Part shown: piece by piece, positions 7,377-15,957 of the stretch
Numbering within the stretch: position 1 is the stretch's first letter
Layout: each line of letters begins with the position of its first letter
Origin: Secundilactobacillus oryzae JCM 18671
GTDB lineage: Bacteria; Bacillota; Bacilli; Lactobacillales; Lactobacillaceae
Length of the DNA: 64,000 bases
NCBI RefSeq assembly: GCF_000740055.1
Contig: NZ_BBJM01000004.1
Span: 1-64,000 of the forward strand
Direction of reading: 5' to 3'
Notes under the pieces: generated by a model
Seen by the model: the letters and a program-made list of their open reading frames with translations, nothing else
The model's database searches: none
What the model was told of the DNA's origin: nothing
Made by a program: the position numbers and the translations under genes

Positions 7377-8717
7377 TTATTGATTTTCATTTGTAAAACT
7401 AATTCTCATCGTCGTTCCGACACCTAGCTCACTGGTGACGTTAATGTCACCGCTCATCTGTGCGACTTGTTCCGCGACGATGGCGAGGCCCAGACCAGTT
7501 CCGGCAATGCGTTTACCGTTATCACCGCGATAGAATCGTTCAAAAATGCGATTTTGCTGGTTGGTTGGAATGCCAATCCCGGTATCTTTGACAATCAGTT
7601 GCCAGTCATCAGGACCGGTACTGGCTGAAATCGTGACTGTTCCTTCAGCCTTATTATACTTGATGGCGTTACCTAGTAAGTTGTACATAATGGCCATTAA
7701 TCGGCCACGATCACTTGTGACCACTAAATCCGCGGGAATTTCATTGATGAGTTTGACATGATTGAGTTGGGCCGAGGCCTGCTGATTTTGGAGTTGTTCC
7801 TCAGCTAGCTCGGCCAACTTGATGGGCTCGAGGGTCAACTCTGCGACTTCATTATCGCGTAAATGTGATAGCGAGAGAATGTCATTGATTAAGCTAACTA
7901 GTTTTTGAGATTCCTCATGAATAATCGTGAGGAATTTTTGTTGAGTCGCTTCATCAGTTGGATTTTCCAATAGTGTTTCACTGAAACCGGAAATGGCAGT
8001 GATAGGCGTCTTCAGCTCGTGACTTGCGTTAGCCACGAAGTCCGATTGCATCTTGGACATAGCGACCAGGTCACTCACATCTGATAATAGTACTGTGATT
8101 TGGAAGTGCTTAGGGCGAATTTCGCTGTAAACGACTTGAACACGAATACTTTTACGCCCTTGTGCGGTTTCTAAATTGATGAGGCGTTGGCTACTTTTTT
8201 GGCGGTGAAAGGCATCGTTGACCAAGGTAATCAGTTCGGGTTGTGTAATGTCATCCTGGTAGGGATGGGGTAGTGGTGCAAATTGGCGTTGGAACAATTC
8301 TTGCACGCCATCGTTAGCTACCTGCAAGTCGCCGAAACGGTCAATCACCATCACTCCGATTGGGAGGTACTTAATCAGCGTTTCTAATTCGTTTTCCTGA
8401 CGCTGGGTTTGATGAGTTTGGTGGCGAATATGGGATTGCAGCATGTTAATTTCATGGGTTAAGCCGTGAAATGGATCATTGTTGGGTAAGATCAAATGGG
8501 TCTGATCGTCCGCAACGTTAATTTGGTGCACTTTTTTAGCCACTTGATTCAATTTACGATTGAACCGCAGCACGAAAGCCGTAAAAACTAGCGTGGATAG
8601 TAGCGAAATCAACAACATAAACGTGATGTGGCGAATATCGTCCACGGGAAAAATGAATCCAAGTAATTCAAAGATGATGAGGTTAATTAAGAAATAGAAG
8701 AAAATGGTTTTTTTCAT
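7377..8717 (-). CDS. phoR: Phosphate sensor histidine kinase PhoR-like
   Basis: A 446-residue membrane histidine kinase. Two membrane helices (about residues 5-23 and 31-52) are joined by a loop of only about ten residues, so there is no extracellular sensor domain. A HAMP-like linker and a PAS region follow (residues about 115-225, with LPIGVMVIDRFGDLQVAN), then HisKA with DFVANASHELKTPITAISG (phospho-acceptor His) and HATPase with N-, G1- (DTGIGIP) and G2-boxes (GTGLGLAI). Its ATG lies three bases after the phoP stop. Position beside pst makes phosphate sensing through Pst/PhoU the likely input. Confidence 0.88.
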   Translation of the reverse strand: MKKTIFFYFLINLIIFELLGFIFPVDDIRHITFMLLISLLSTLVFTAFVLRFNRKLNQVAKKVHQINVADDQTHLILPNNDPFHGLTHEINMLQSHIRHQTHQTQRQENELETLIKYLPIGVMVIDRFGDLQVANDGVQELFQRQFAPLPHPYQDDITQPELITLVNDAFHRQKSSQRLINLETAQGRKSIRVQVVYSEIRPKHFQITVLLSDVSDLVAMSKMQSDFVANASHELKTPITAISGFSETLLENPTDEATQQKFLTIIHEESQKLVSLINDILSLSHLRDNEVAELTLEPIKLAELAEEQLQNQQASAQLNHVKLINEIPADLVVTSDRGRLMAIMYNLLGNAIKYNKAEGTVTISASTGPDDWQLIVKDTGIGIPTNQQNRIFERFYRGDNGKRIAGTGLGLAIVAEQVAQMSGDINVTSELGVGTTMRISFTNENQ

Positions 8718-8720
8718 GAG

Positions 8721-9416
8721 TTACTCCATTCCGAATTGATAACCAAAACCGCGAACCGTTTTGATCCAATTCCGCTCTGGGGCGTATTTTTTTAACTTAT
8801 CTCGTAAATGGCTCACCTGGATATCGACCATGCGGCTGTCGACATCGGCTTGAACCTCCCAAACGTGTTCCATGAGTTGTTGCCGACTAAGGACTTGTTG
8901 CTTGTTGGTGACGAAGTAGAGAAGCAGTTCGTACTCTTTGGGGGTTAGCGAAAGGGGATGTTCGGCGACTGTTACAATGTGTTGCTCCCGATTAATCTTG
9001 AGCTCGTCCAACACAAATAGCGCCTGCGAATTATTCTGAGTTGCCTTTTGATTTCGACGAATCACGGCGTTAATTCGTGCAACGACTTCGCGCGGACTGA
9101 AAGGCTTACTGATGTAATCGTCAGCACCCAGTTCAAGTCCGAGGATGCGATCCACTTCTTGTGACTTTGCTGTAATAATAATGACTGGGGTGTCGAGAGC
9201 TTGAATTTGCATTTGCTTGAGGACGTCCAAACCACTCATGCCGGGTAGCATGAGGTCCAACAGGATGCAGTCTAACTGGTCATGCTCGGCTTGGATAATT
9301 TTGAGCGCACTAGCCCCGTCCGTTGCAGTCAAAGGCTCGATGCCTTGCTGCTCTAAATTGTAGGTCAATAAAGTTGAAATGGCTGGTTCATCGTCGACGA
9401 CTAAAACTTTGGTCAT
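8721..9416 (-). CDS. phoP: Response regulator PhoP-like (OmpR family)
   Basis: A 231-residue OmpR/PhoB-type regulator. The receiver domain starts TKVLVVDDEPAIS, with the phospho-acceptor in CILLDLMLPGMSG and the conserved Lys in DDYISKPF. The C-terminal winged helix shows LTPKEYELLLYF and VDIQVSHLRDKL, and ends TVRGFGYQF. The ATG at 9416 is chosen because GAGGGG lies six bases before it; longer upstream frames lack any domain sequence. It forms an operon with phoR and probably binds the PhoP box before pstS. Confidence 0.9.
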   Translation of the reverse strand: MTKVLVVDDEPAISTLLTYNLEQQGIEPLTATDGASALKIIQAEHDQLDCILLDLMLPGMSGLDVLKQMQIQALDTPVIIITAKSQEVDRILGLELGADDYISKPFSPREVVARINAVIRRNQKATQNNSQALFVLDELKINREQHIVTVAEHPLSLTPKEYELLLYFVTNKQQVLSRQQLMEHVWEVQADVDSRMVDIQVSHLRDKLKKYAPERNWIKTVRGFGYQFGME

Positions 9417-9529
9417 TTTGCACCCCTCATTTTGGTTCATTACGCTTAATTGAATTTTAGCATAAGTAACGCGTTGATTGCCGACTTTAAGCACACACAT
9501 TACAAAGATGTTGTATTTTGGCGATAACA

Positions 9530-9558
9530 TTGATAATTTTCATGAATGCTTCTATAAT
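9530..9558 (+). promoter_or_regulatory. Promoter of the MFS efflux gene
   Basis: TTGATA (9530-9535), a 17-base spacer and a perfect TATAAT (9553-9558). Transcription would start near 9565, about 100 bases before the coding start. Confidence 0.8.
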
Positions 9559-9597
9559 ATTTAAGTACATAAAATCGAATCAGCAAGTTACCAGCGG

Positions 9598-9632
9598 AAA
9601 TTGGCACGGGACATAGTGCCAATTTTTCTTTT
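9598..9632 (+). terminator. Leader terminator (attenuator candidate) before the MFS gene
   Basis: AAATTGGCAC and GTGCCAATTT form a 10-base-pair stem followed by a T-rich tract. It lies between the promoter at 9530-9558 and the ribosome binding site at 9655, so transcription of the pump must read through it. Confidence 0.7.
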
Positions 9633-9666
9633 GCCTGCAAGGATTCAACAATTAGAGGTGAGCATT

Positions 9667-11139
9667 TTGACTAGTCGTCAACCTGCAACCGATCAACCCG
9701 TCGACCAAAACGGCCGCCCGTATAACCGGCTTGTACTTGTTTTTACTATGTTAATTGGAACATTCAGCACGTTTGCGACATCAACAATGCTGACCACTGC
9801 GTTTCCAACATTGATGAAATCCTTTAACATTTCCGCAACCACGGTTCAGTGGTTAACGACTGGATTTTTATTAATGATGGGAATTGTTATTCCAATTACT
9901 GGTTTCTTTCTACAGCGCTTTGACACGCGCAAATTATATTTGTCTGCTATTTTTATTTTCTTTATTGGTACCGTGATGTGTTACTTTGCAACATCATTTG
10001 GCGGTATTTTGACTGGACGGCTGGTTCAAGCTGCCGGAGTGGGAATTACCGCGCCCGTTTACCAAACCATCATGACTTCTATCTTCCCGCCTGCTAAACG
10101 AGGGGCAGCGATGGGAACGGCCGGGTTAGTGGTTGGGTTAGCACCCGCTATCGGCCCAACGTTTGCTGGTTGGGTATTGATTCACTATTCATGGCGGATG
10201 CTATTCTTATCTATCATGCCAATTTCGTTAATCGTACTCGTAATGGGCTTTTTTACTTTACGAAAGGTCCTACCAACGAAGAAGGCGCCAATTGACTGGT
10301 TATCCGTTACCTTTTCAATCATCGGATTCGGTTCGATGCTGTTTGGGTTTTCGTCCGTTGGTGATTACTCATGGACGAGCCCGGTTGTTTACGGCACGTT
10401 GATTGTGGGTGTGATTTTCGTGGCGTTCTTCGTCATGCGATCACTAAAAATCAAGAATCCACTTCTTCAATTTAAGGTATTCGAGAATTCAGATTACACA
10501 CTGTCAGCCATTTTGGTTTCCGTATCGTTCATGTCGATGAATGGCTTCACGCTAGTCTTACCCCTGTACCTCCAAACCATTCGAGGCGAGTCACCGTTGG
10601 CTTCAGGGTTAACCCTGTTACCTGGGGCGATTACCATCGGGATTATGAACCCAATAACCGGTCGGATTTTTGACCAATTGGGTGCTCGAAACATGGCGAT
10701 TGCTGGCATGTTTTTGTTGTCGATGACCACTGCCTCATTTATTTGGATTACGGCGACGACACCGGTGCTCTACATCGTTGCGATTTATACGGTGCGGATG
10801 TTTAGTATTTCGATGGTGATGATGCCGGTCACGACGACGGGGATGAACGCTTTGCCGCTAAATTTGATTAGTGACGGAACGGTCGTCAACAACACGGCCC
10901 GGCAAGTCTTCGCCTCGATGGGAACCGCAATCCTGGTTTCCGTGATGGCTAGTGTCACAGCGCAAAATGTGCCAGGTCATGCAGTGGCTAAAGCAACGCC
11001 AATCTTGTTTAAGCAATTATCTATCCATGCAAACGTCATTGGCTTCCGATATGCCGTTGCAATTGCCACTGGATTTGCCGTGCTTGGCTTCATTCTCGCG
11101 TTCTTCTTGAAACGCGATTCAAGGAGGTTACACGCATGA
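9667..11139 (+). CDS. DHA2-family MFS multidrug efflux protein
   Basis: A 490-residue membrane protein with about 14 hydrophobic segments, as in the 14-helix drug:H+ antiporter (DHA2/EmrB) group. Seen: the motif pattern TTVQWLTTGFLLMMGIVIPITGFF and the long motif C-like GTAGLVVGLAPAIGPTFAGWVL. It probably exports toxic compounds. TTG at 9667 is chosen as start because GAGGTG ends six bases before it; an upstream in-frame TTG at 9601 lies in the leader terminator. The next gene (DUF4811) overlaps by four bases, a pairing often seen in lactobacilli. Substrate is unknown. Confidence 0.87.
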   Translation: MTSRQPATDQPVDQNGRPYNRLVLVFTMLIGTFSTFATSTMLTTAFPTLMKSFNISATTVQWLTTGFLLMMGIVIPITGFFLQRFDTRKLYLSAIFIFFIGTVMCYFATSFGGILTGRLVQAAGVGITAPVYQTIMTSIFPPAKRGAAMGTAGLVVGLAPAIGPTFAGWVLIHYSWRMLFLSIMPISLIVLVMGFFTLRKVLPTKKAPIDWLSVTFSIIGFGSMLFGFSSVGDYSWTSPVVYGTLIVGVIFVAFFVMRSLKIKNPLLQFKVFENSDYTLSAILVSVSFMSMNGFTLVLPLYLQTIRGESPLASGLTLLPGAITIGIMNPITGRIFDQLGARNMAIAGMFLLSMTTASFIWITATTPVLYIVAIYTVRMFSISMVMMPVTTTGMNALPLNLISDGTVVNNTARQVFASMGTAILVSVMASVTAQNVPGHAVAKATPILFKQLSIHANVIGFRYAVAIATGFAVLGFILAFFLKRDSRRLHA

Positions 11140-11642
11140 TTGTCTTAATTTTATTTGCTGGTGCGATTATCTTTGCGGCCAGTATGATTTTCTTGAAACC
11201 AGGACTTAAAAAATGGCTCTGGGTGGCTGCTGGTTTAATCCTGGCAGTTGGTAGCTGTCTCTTGATGATTTTGAATTTTAATTCGTATTTGGGGATGAAG
11301 GAAATTCATTCCACGGAAACGAAACCGTTAGCCACGGTTGGTCAAAACGGTGCATTACTTCAGTATCGTCAACTCGGTACGAAAGGTGAGCGGGTTTACT
11401 TCTATCGTGATAATCCTTTAGAAAAGCGCGTTAAGCACACGGATGCCACCACTAGTCGGGTAACGTTGAATCGTGGCGCCAAGACTGATTCAGTCAGAAT
11501 TACTAGGACCTACAGGGTTTACCGTAACGAGGAATGGCGCTTGCTGTTCGCAAACGGGATGCCCAATCATCAATTGGTGCGCAGCCATTACACGTTCAGT
11601 GTGAAGGCAAATGAAAAGATTCAAAAGATGACGATAAAATAG
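11136..11642 (+). CDS. DUF4811 domain membrane protein
   Basis: A 168-residue protein with two N-terminal membrane helices (residues about 2-20 and 28-48) and a soluble C-terminal domain rich in beta strands and basic residues. It matches the DUF4811 family, which is usually encoded directly behind DHA2 efflux pumps in lactobacilli. Start and stop overlap in ATGA with the pump gene, so translation is coupled. It may assist or regulate the pump; no activity is known. Confidence 0.78.
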   Translation: MIVLILFAGAIIFAASMIFLKPGLKKWLWVAAGLILAVGSCLLMILNFNSYLGMKEIHSTETKPLATVGQNGALLQYRQLGTKGERVYFYRDNPLEKRVKHTDATTSRVTLNRGAKTDSVRITRTYRVYRNEEWRLLFANGMPNHQLVRSHYTFSVKANEKIQKMTIK

Positions 11643-11643
11643 T

Positions 11644-11678
11644 AAATGGCCCTTCACGAATGCGTGAGGGCCATTTTT
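11644..11678 (+). terminator. Terminator after DUF4811 gene
   Basis: AAATGGCCCTTCACG pairs with CGTGAGGGCCATTT and is followed by T residues. Confidence 0.88.
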
Positions 11679-11697
11679 GTATGACATCATGATTTAA

Positions 11698-13305
11698 TTA
11701 TTTTTCATCCAACTGCACCGCTCTTTCGTTCAGCGCTTGCGCCTCATCGAAGTAGCGACTGTGGTAGTAAGTTCGAATACCCCAGTAGTAGAAAACGAGT
11801 GAAACGACGATCACGAGCACGAAGTCGTAGGGATACTTGATCCAATCTTGACCGTTGAATTCGTGACTGCCAATGTAGGAAGCGATGGAGATGAAAATGA
11901 GGTAGCCAATCATCCAAGCGCTGCTTTTGAGTTGTTTACGAAAATCGGTCCAGCCGGATTTCCATTCATAGTAGAAGTACAAAGGAAATCCTAACAGAAT
12001 AACCAGAATGACTTCAATGGTAGTTGGCCACATTGCCCAGTAAGTGGCGAGTGACGCTAAAACAAAGGCAAGGGGCGCCCAGAAATTGATGGCGGCTAAA
12101 GTAACTGGTCGCTTGAATTTTGGTGCCATTTTTCTCAGGGAGACTACCGTTACTGGACCAGTGAGGTAGGCAATTAGGGTTGAAGTCGAAATCACACTGG
12201 CCAGCGTACCCCAAGTCCTGAAGATGGAGACCATAACCATGCTGAGGAACATGTTTACCAGAATCGCTTTTTGCGGAATTCCGTACTTCATGTTGACTTT
12301 ACCAATGAAGGCGGGGACGTGATGGTTACTTGCCATGGCATATAGTGCTCGACCGGTCGAAGCTACGAATGACACACCGGTTCCAAATGGCGAAACGAAG
12401 GCATCCATGTAAAGCAGAACGGATAACCAGTAAATGCCCAGCATAATGGCCAAATCAGCAAAAGGTGAGTTAAACGTAATGCCATGCCAATCAACTTTAG
12501 CTAATAGATCAGGGCTAATCGAAGTAATATAAGTGCTTTGTAAAACAATGTAAATCACACCACTAATCGTCAGTGATAGGGCAATGCCACGACCAATGTT
12601 CCGTTTGGGGTCGCGAACCTCGCCACCCATGTTAATGACGGTTTGGAAGGCATCGAAAGAAAAGATGATTCCGGAAACGGTTGTGGCAGCGAAAATTGGG
12701 GCACTTCCGTAGGGCATGAACGTTGAAAGCGAGTTACCGTAGTTACCGGGGTGGAAGCTAGTCATGGTCATCATGATGATGGTCAGTAGCGGCACCCCAA
12801 TTTTGAAAATGGAAATTAAACTGGTGAAGCGCGTCAATAGAGTGACAGACCAGTAATTTAGTAGTGTGAAGATAATGATGAAGACGAAGACTAATAGCAA
12901 GCCCTCCGTCGTTACGGATCCGTTATCAATAAACTGGTGCGTCCAGTTAGCCCATTTCCATGGCCAGGTACTCATGTACTGAACGGCGGCCACGGCCTCA
13001 ATAGGAATCAAGGTGACCAGTGAAACCCAGTTGGCCCAGGCGGCAATGAAGCCCAGCAAGGGACCGTGAGAGTATTGTGCGTATTTGCTCATCGCACCGG
13101 ACTGGGGGAACATCGCCCCGAGTTCAATGTAAGTGTAAGCAATGATCCCGATAACGGCTCCCCCGATAATCCAGGAAATAATTGAAGCCGGACCGGCAAT
13201 CTTTGAAGCTTCCCAAGATCCGAACAGCCAGCCGGAACCAATTAAGGAACCGAGGGCCAGCATGACGGTTTGAAATAAGCTGATTTTATGTGACTCAGTT
13301 TTAAT
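11698..13305 (-). CDS. APC-family amino acid permease, apparent ATT start
   Basis: A 535-residue permease with about 12 to 14 membrane segments. The N-terminal helix 1 motif SLFQTVMLALGSLIGSGWLFG and the later FDAFQTVINMGGEVRDPKRNIGRGI are typical of amino acid transporters related to YveA-type aspartate permeases; the substrate is not certain. The promoter TTGATT/TACAAT (13371-13342, minus strand) puts the transcript start near 13335, so an upstream TTG at 13371 cannot be used. The only well-placed ribosome binding site, AAGGGGG, precedes an ATT codon at 13305. The next in-frame ATG lies inside helix 1. Confidence 0.82.
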   Translation of the reverse strand: MKTESHKISLFQTVMLALGSLIGSGWLFGSWEASKIAGPASIISWIIGGAVIGIIAYTYIELGAMFPQSGAMSKYAQYSHGPLLGFIAAWANWVSLVTLIPIEAVAAVQYMSTWPWKWANWTHQFIDNGSVTTEGLLLVFVFIIIFTLLNYWSVTLLTRFTSLISIFKIGVPLLTIIMMTMTSFHPGNYGNSLSTFMPYGSAPIFAATTVSGIIFSFDAFQTVINMGGEVRDPKRNIGRGIALSLTISGVIYIVLQSTYITSISPDLLAKVDWHGITFNSPFADLAIMLGIYWLSVLLYMDAFVSPFGTGVSFVASTGRALYAMASNHHVPAFIGKVNMKYGIPQKAILVNMFLSMVMVSIFRTWGTLASVISTSTLIAYLTGPVTVVSLRKMAPKFKRPVTLAAINFWAPLAFVLASLATYWAMWPTTIEVILVILLGFPLYFYYEWKSGWTDFRKQLKSSAWMIGYLIFISIASYIGSHEFNGQDWIKYPYDFVLVIVVSLVFYYWGIRTYYHSRYFDEAQALNERAVQLDEK

Positions 13306-13341
13306 GGCGTACGCCCCCTTATGTCTTGTTTGTGCCGCTAC

Positions 13342-13371
13342 ATTGTAGCATGTTTTCACTTGTTTAATCAA
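13342..13371 (-). promoter_or_regulatory. Promoter of the amino acid permease
   Basis: On the minus strand TTGATT (13371-13366), an 18-base spacer, and TACAAT (13347-13342) with an extended TGC before it. Confidence 0.72.
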
Positions 13372-13456
13372 AAAGGGCTCCCCAAAATCAAGCCCATTAG
13401 AACGGTATTTCTGCTAGTTTGTGATAATAGAATGATAAAAAGATTAAAAATAAATG

Positions 13457-13486
13457 TTGACGTCCTCATAAAGCAGGTGCTATAGT
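13457..13486 (+). promoter_or_regulatory. Promoter of the aromatic aminotransferase operon
   Basis: TTGACG (13457-13462), an 18-base spacer and TATAGT (13481-13486), followed by a leader peptide gene at 13516. Confidence 0.78.
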
Positions 13487-13515
13487 CTTAACAAGTCGTA
13501 AAGGAGAGCGTTAAT

Positions 13516-13587
13516 ATGAACTTACAAAAACCTACCCAATTGAATACGACATTTTATTACTTTTTGTTTTTCAGATTATCTCTGTGA
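13516..13587 (+). CDS. Phe/Tyr-rich leader peptide
   Basis: A 23-codon ORF with AAAGGAGAG eight bases before its ATG. Residues 13-19 are FYYFLFF, that is four Phe and two Tyr in seven codons. It sits between the promoter at 13457 and a terminator at 13655, before an aminotransferase gene. This is the layout of a ribosome-mediated attenuator responding to charged tRNA-Phe and tRNA-Tyr. No other function is likely for the peptide. Nothing similar to a T-box sequence is present in this leader. Confidence 0.82.
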   Translation: MNLQKPTQLNTTFYYFLFFRLSL

Positions 13588-13607
13588 GGCAAAGAGTTGC
13601 TTAGCGT

Positions 13608-13689
13608 GCCCCGCAGGTCATAGGACTGAGGGGCGAGAAGATTGAATTTTGGACTACCCCCAGTTCTCGGAACTGGGGGTATTTTTTTT
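13608..13689 (+). promoter_or_regulatory. Attenuator with alternative helices and terminator
   Basis: Three alternative helices can be drawn. GCCCC (13608-13612) pairs with GGGGC (13630-13634). GACTGAGGGG (13624-13633) can instead pair with the 5' arm of the terminator. The terminator itself is TACCCCCAGTTC/GAACTGGGGGTA (13655-13682) followed by eight T. The set fits an attenuation switch governed by the leader peptide upstream. Confidence 0.75.
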
Positions 13690-13758
13690 GGAAGTTTTGG
13701 TTCGAACGTTCAAGTGTGGACAAATATACGGCATAACAAACAGAAAGAGGAGATTACC

Positions 13759-14952
13759 ATGGCATTAGCAGACAACATGAAACAGGAATTAGCAGGAATT
13801 AAACCTTCAGAAATTTTGGCATTTAACGAGGAAATTAGCCAGATTCCTGATGTGATTAAGTTGACACTAGGAGAACCAGACTTCAACACGCCCGAGCACG
13901 TTAAGAGTGCTGCAATTAAGAGTATCGAAGAAAACCACAGTCACTACGCCCCATCAAGCGGTATTCCAGCCTTGCGTAAAGCGGCAGCAGACTTTTTGGC
14001 TAACAAATACAATGCCCATTACGATCCTAGCTCTGAAATTATCGTCACAGTGGGTGCCACTGGTGGTATCTACTCAGCCTTAACCGCTATTTTAAATCCC
14101 GGCGATGAAGTTATCATTCCGGTGCCGATTTTCCCACTCTACATTCCAATTACTTCTCTAAACGGTGCAACGCCCGTCCTCATGGATACGACGGCAGATA
14201 ACTTCCTACTGACACCAGAAAAACTGGATGCTGAGTTAACGAAGCGTGATGGTAAGGTGAAAGCCGTTGTTATGAACTTCCCAACTAACCCAACTGGCGC
14301 AACTTACACGCGTGAAGAGTTGACTGCGGTTGCAGATGTATTGCGTCAGCACGATGTCTTCGTTATTAGCGATGAAATCTACAGCGAACTCGTTTTTGAC
14401 CAAGAACACGTTTCGTTGGGTGAATTATTGCCAGAACAAACCATCTTGCTTAACGGGGTATCTAAGTCCCACGCCATGACGGGTTACCGGGTCGGGATTC
14501 TCGCCGCACCAAAGGCCATTGCCCAAAAGATCGCGATGGTTCACCAATTCACCGTTACGTCAGCAACCACTAGCTCACAAGAAGCGGCCTTGGAAGCTTT
14601 CCAAAATGGTCCAGACGATGGCCTCGTGATGAAGGCGGAATACGAAAAACGCCGTGACTTCGTTGTCGCTGGTTTGCGAGAAGCCGGATTTGAATTGGAA
14701 ACACCACGCGGCACTTTCTACGCTTTCGCTAAGATTCCGGCAGCGTTAGGGACCGACAGTTTTGCCGTTTGCCGTCAATTGGCTAAGGAAGCTAAGGTGG
14801 CAGTCATTCCGGGCGCTAGTTTCCCAGCCGGTGAGGGTCACATTCGGTTAAGCTTCGCTGCCAGCATGACGGATCTTGAAGAAGCAATCAGCCGAATCAA
14901 AGCCTTCATGGCAACCCAACCTCAAACAGTCGAAATGATGGAGGCTAACTAA
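13759..14952 (+). CDS. PLP-dependent aminotransferase, probably aromatic
   Basis: A 397-residue class I/II aminotransferase. Seen: TLGEPDFNTPEHV near the N-terminus, the cofactor-binding NPTNPTG-type block (NFPTNPTGATYTREEL), SDEIYSELVF and the PLP lysine in NGVSKSHAMTGYRVG. The ATG at 13759 follows AAAGAGGAG. It transfers amino groups from amino acids to 2-oxoglutarate. The Phe/Tyr leader peptide and the downstream hydroxyacid dehydrogenase point to aromatic substrates (AraT-like), giving phenylpyruvate. PatA-like specificity for other amino acids is possible. Two bases separate it from the next gene. Confidence 0.88.
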   Translation: MALADNMKQELAGIKPSEILAFNEEISQIPDVIKLTLGEPDFNTPEHVKSAAIKSIEENHSHYAPSSGIPALRKAAADFLANKYNAHYDPSSEIIVTVGATGGIYSALTAILNPGDEVIIPVPIFPLYIPITSLNGATPVLMDTTADNFLLTPEKLDAELTKRDGKVKAVVMNFPTNPTGATYTREELTAVADVLRQHDVFVISDEIYSELVFDQEHVSLGELLPEQTILLNGVSKSHAMTGYRVGILAAPKAIAQKIAMVHQFTVTSATTSSQEAALEAFQNGPDDGLVMKAEYEKRRDFVVAGLREAGFELETPRGTFYAFAKIPAALGTDSFAVCRQLAKEAKVAVIPGASFPAGEGHIRLSFAASMTDLEEAISRIKAFMATQPQTVEMMEAN

Positions 14953-14953
14953 G

Positions 14954-15955
14954 ATGAAAATTTTAATGTACTCCGTCAGACCGGACGAACATGCGGTGAT
15001 TGAACAGTGGGCAACTGATCACCAAGCGACGATTGAGTTTAACACGGAAATTCTGAGTGCCGAAACGGTGGACCTTGCGAACGGCTACGATGGCATCGTT
15101 TTAGCCCAACATGAGGCGTTAGCCGATCCGATCATTTATGAAAAGCTAAGCGCCATGGGCATTCACCACATTGCGTTGCGGATCACCGGTTACGACATTA
15201 TCGATTTCAAGTTAGCTAAAGAGCATCACATCTTAGTCACCAATGTGCCAGCTTACTCACCACGATCGGTTGCTGAAGAAGCGTTGACACACGCGATGAT
15301 GCTCATTCGGAACATCAAGGTGACCACTAAAATGATGCAATGGCACGACTACTCTTGGAAAAACCTGCAAGCCCGTGAAGTCCACAATTTGACGGTCGGC
15401 GTGATTGGTGTTGGAAAAATTGGGACGACGACTGCCCGGCTATTTAAGGCATTGGGTGCAACTGTTCTCGGCCATGATATTGTTGAACGACCAGAGATTG
15501 CGGATACTCTGACTTATGTATCGAAGGAAGACTTATTAGCTCAATCAGATATTGTTTCGATTCATACGAATATGGATGAGTCAACTTGGCACTTAATCAG
15601 CGACCAAGAACTGAAATTAATGAAGCCAACTGCTATTTTGCTTAACTGCGCTCGGGGACCAATCGTGGATATCAAAGCGCTAGAGAACGCACTTCAAAAT
15701 GGTGAAATTGCCGGCGCTGGTTTGGATACCTTTGAAGGGGATGAACACATCTTCGGTAACGATTTACGGCAAAACGACACCGTTTCAACCGATTTAATCG
15801 ACCGCTTGATGGCGATGGACAACGTCACAGTGACACCACACATTGGCTTCTATACGGACGCCGCAGTGGACAACATGGTCAAGATTGCATTGAATGATGT
15901 AGCGAAATTATTAAATGATGAACCTAAGGATGTTCATCTGGTAACGGAGGGGTAA
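14954..15955 (+). CDS. D-2-hydroxyacid dehydrogenase
   Basis: A 333-residue member of the D-lactate/D-hydroxyisocaproate dehydrogenase family. The NAD-binding motif is GVIGVGKIG; catalytic residues are visible as Arg in NCARGPIVD, Glu in LDTFEGDEH and His in VTPHIGFYTD. It reduces 2-oxoacids to D-2-hydroxyacids with NADH. Its place behind the aminotransferase and the Phe/Tyr attenuator suggests phenylpyruvate or hydroxyphenylpyruvate as substrate, giving D-phenyllactate, a known antifungal product of lactobacilli; that is inference. D-lactate formation remains possible. Confidence 0.88.
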   Translation: MKILMYSVRPDEHAVIEQWATDHQATIEFNTEILSAETVDLANGYDGIVLAQHEALADPIIYEKLSAMGIHHIALRITGYDIIDFKLAKEHHILVTNVPAYSPRSVAEEALTHAMMLIRNIKVTTKMMQWHDYSWKNLQAREVHNLTVGVIGVGKIGTTTARLFKALGATVLGHDIVERPEIADTLTYVSKEDLLAQSDIVSIHTNMDESTWHLISDQELKLMKPTAILLNCARGPIVDIKALENALQNGEIAGAGLDTFEGDEHIFGNDLRQNDTVSTDLIDRLMAMDNVTVTPHIGFYTDAAVDNMVKIALNDVAKLLNDEPKDVHLVTEG

Positions 15956-15957
15956 AT

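Noticed and set aside
13501-13758. T-box in the aminotransferase leader
   Set aside because: There is no T-box sequence of the GGTGG-ACCGCG type and no AGTA/specifier loop; the leader peptide explains the site better.
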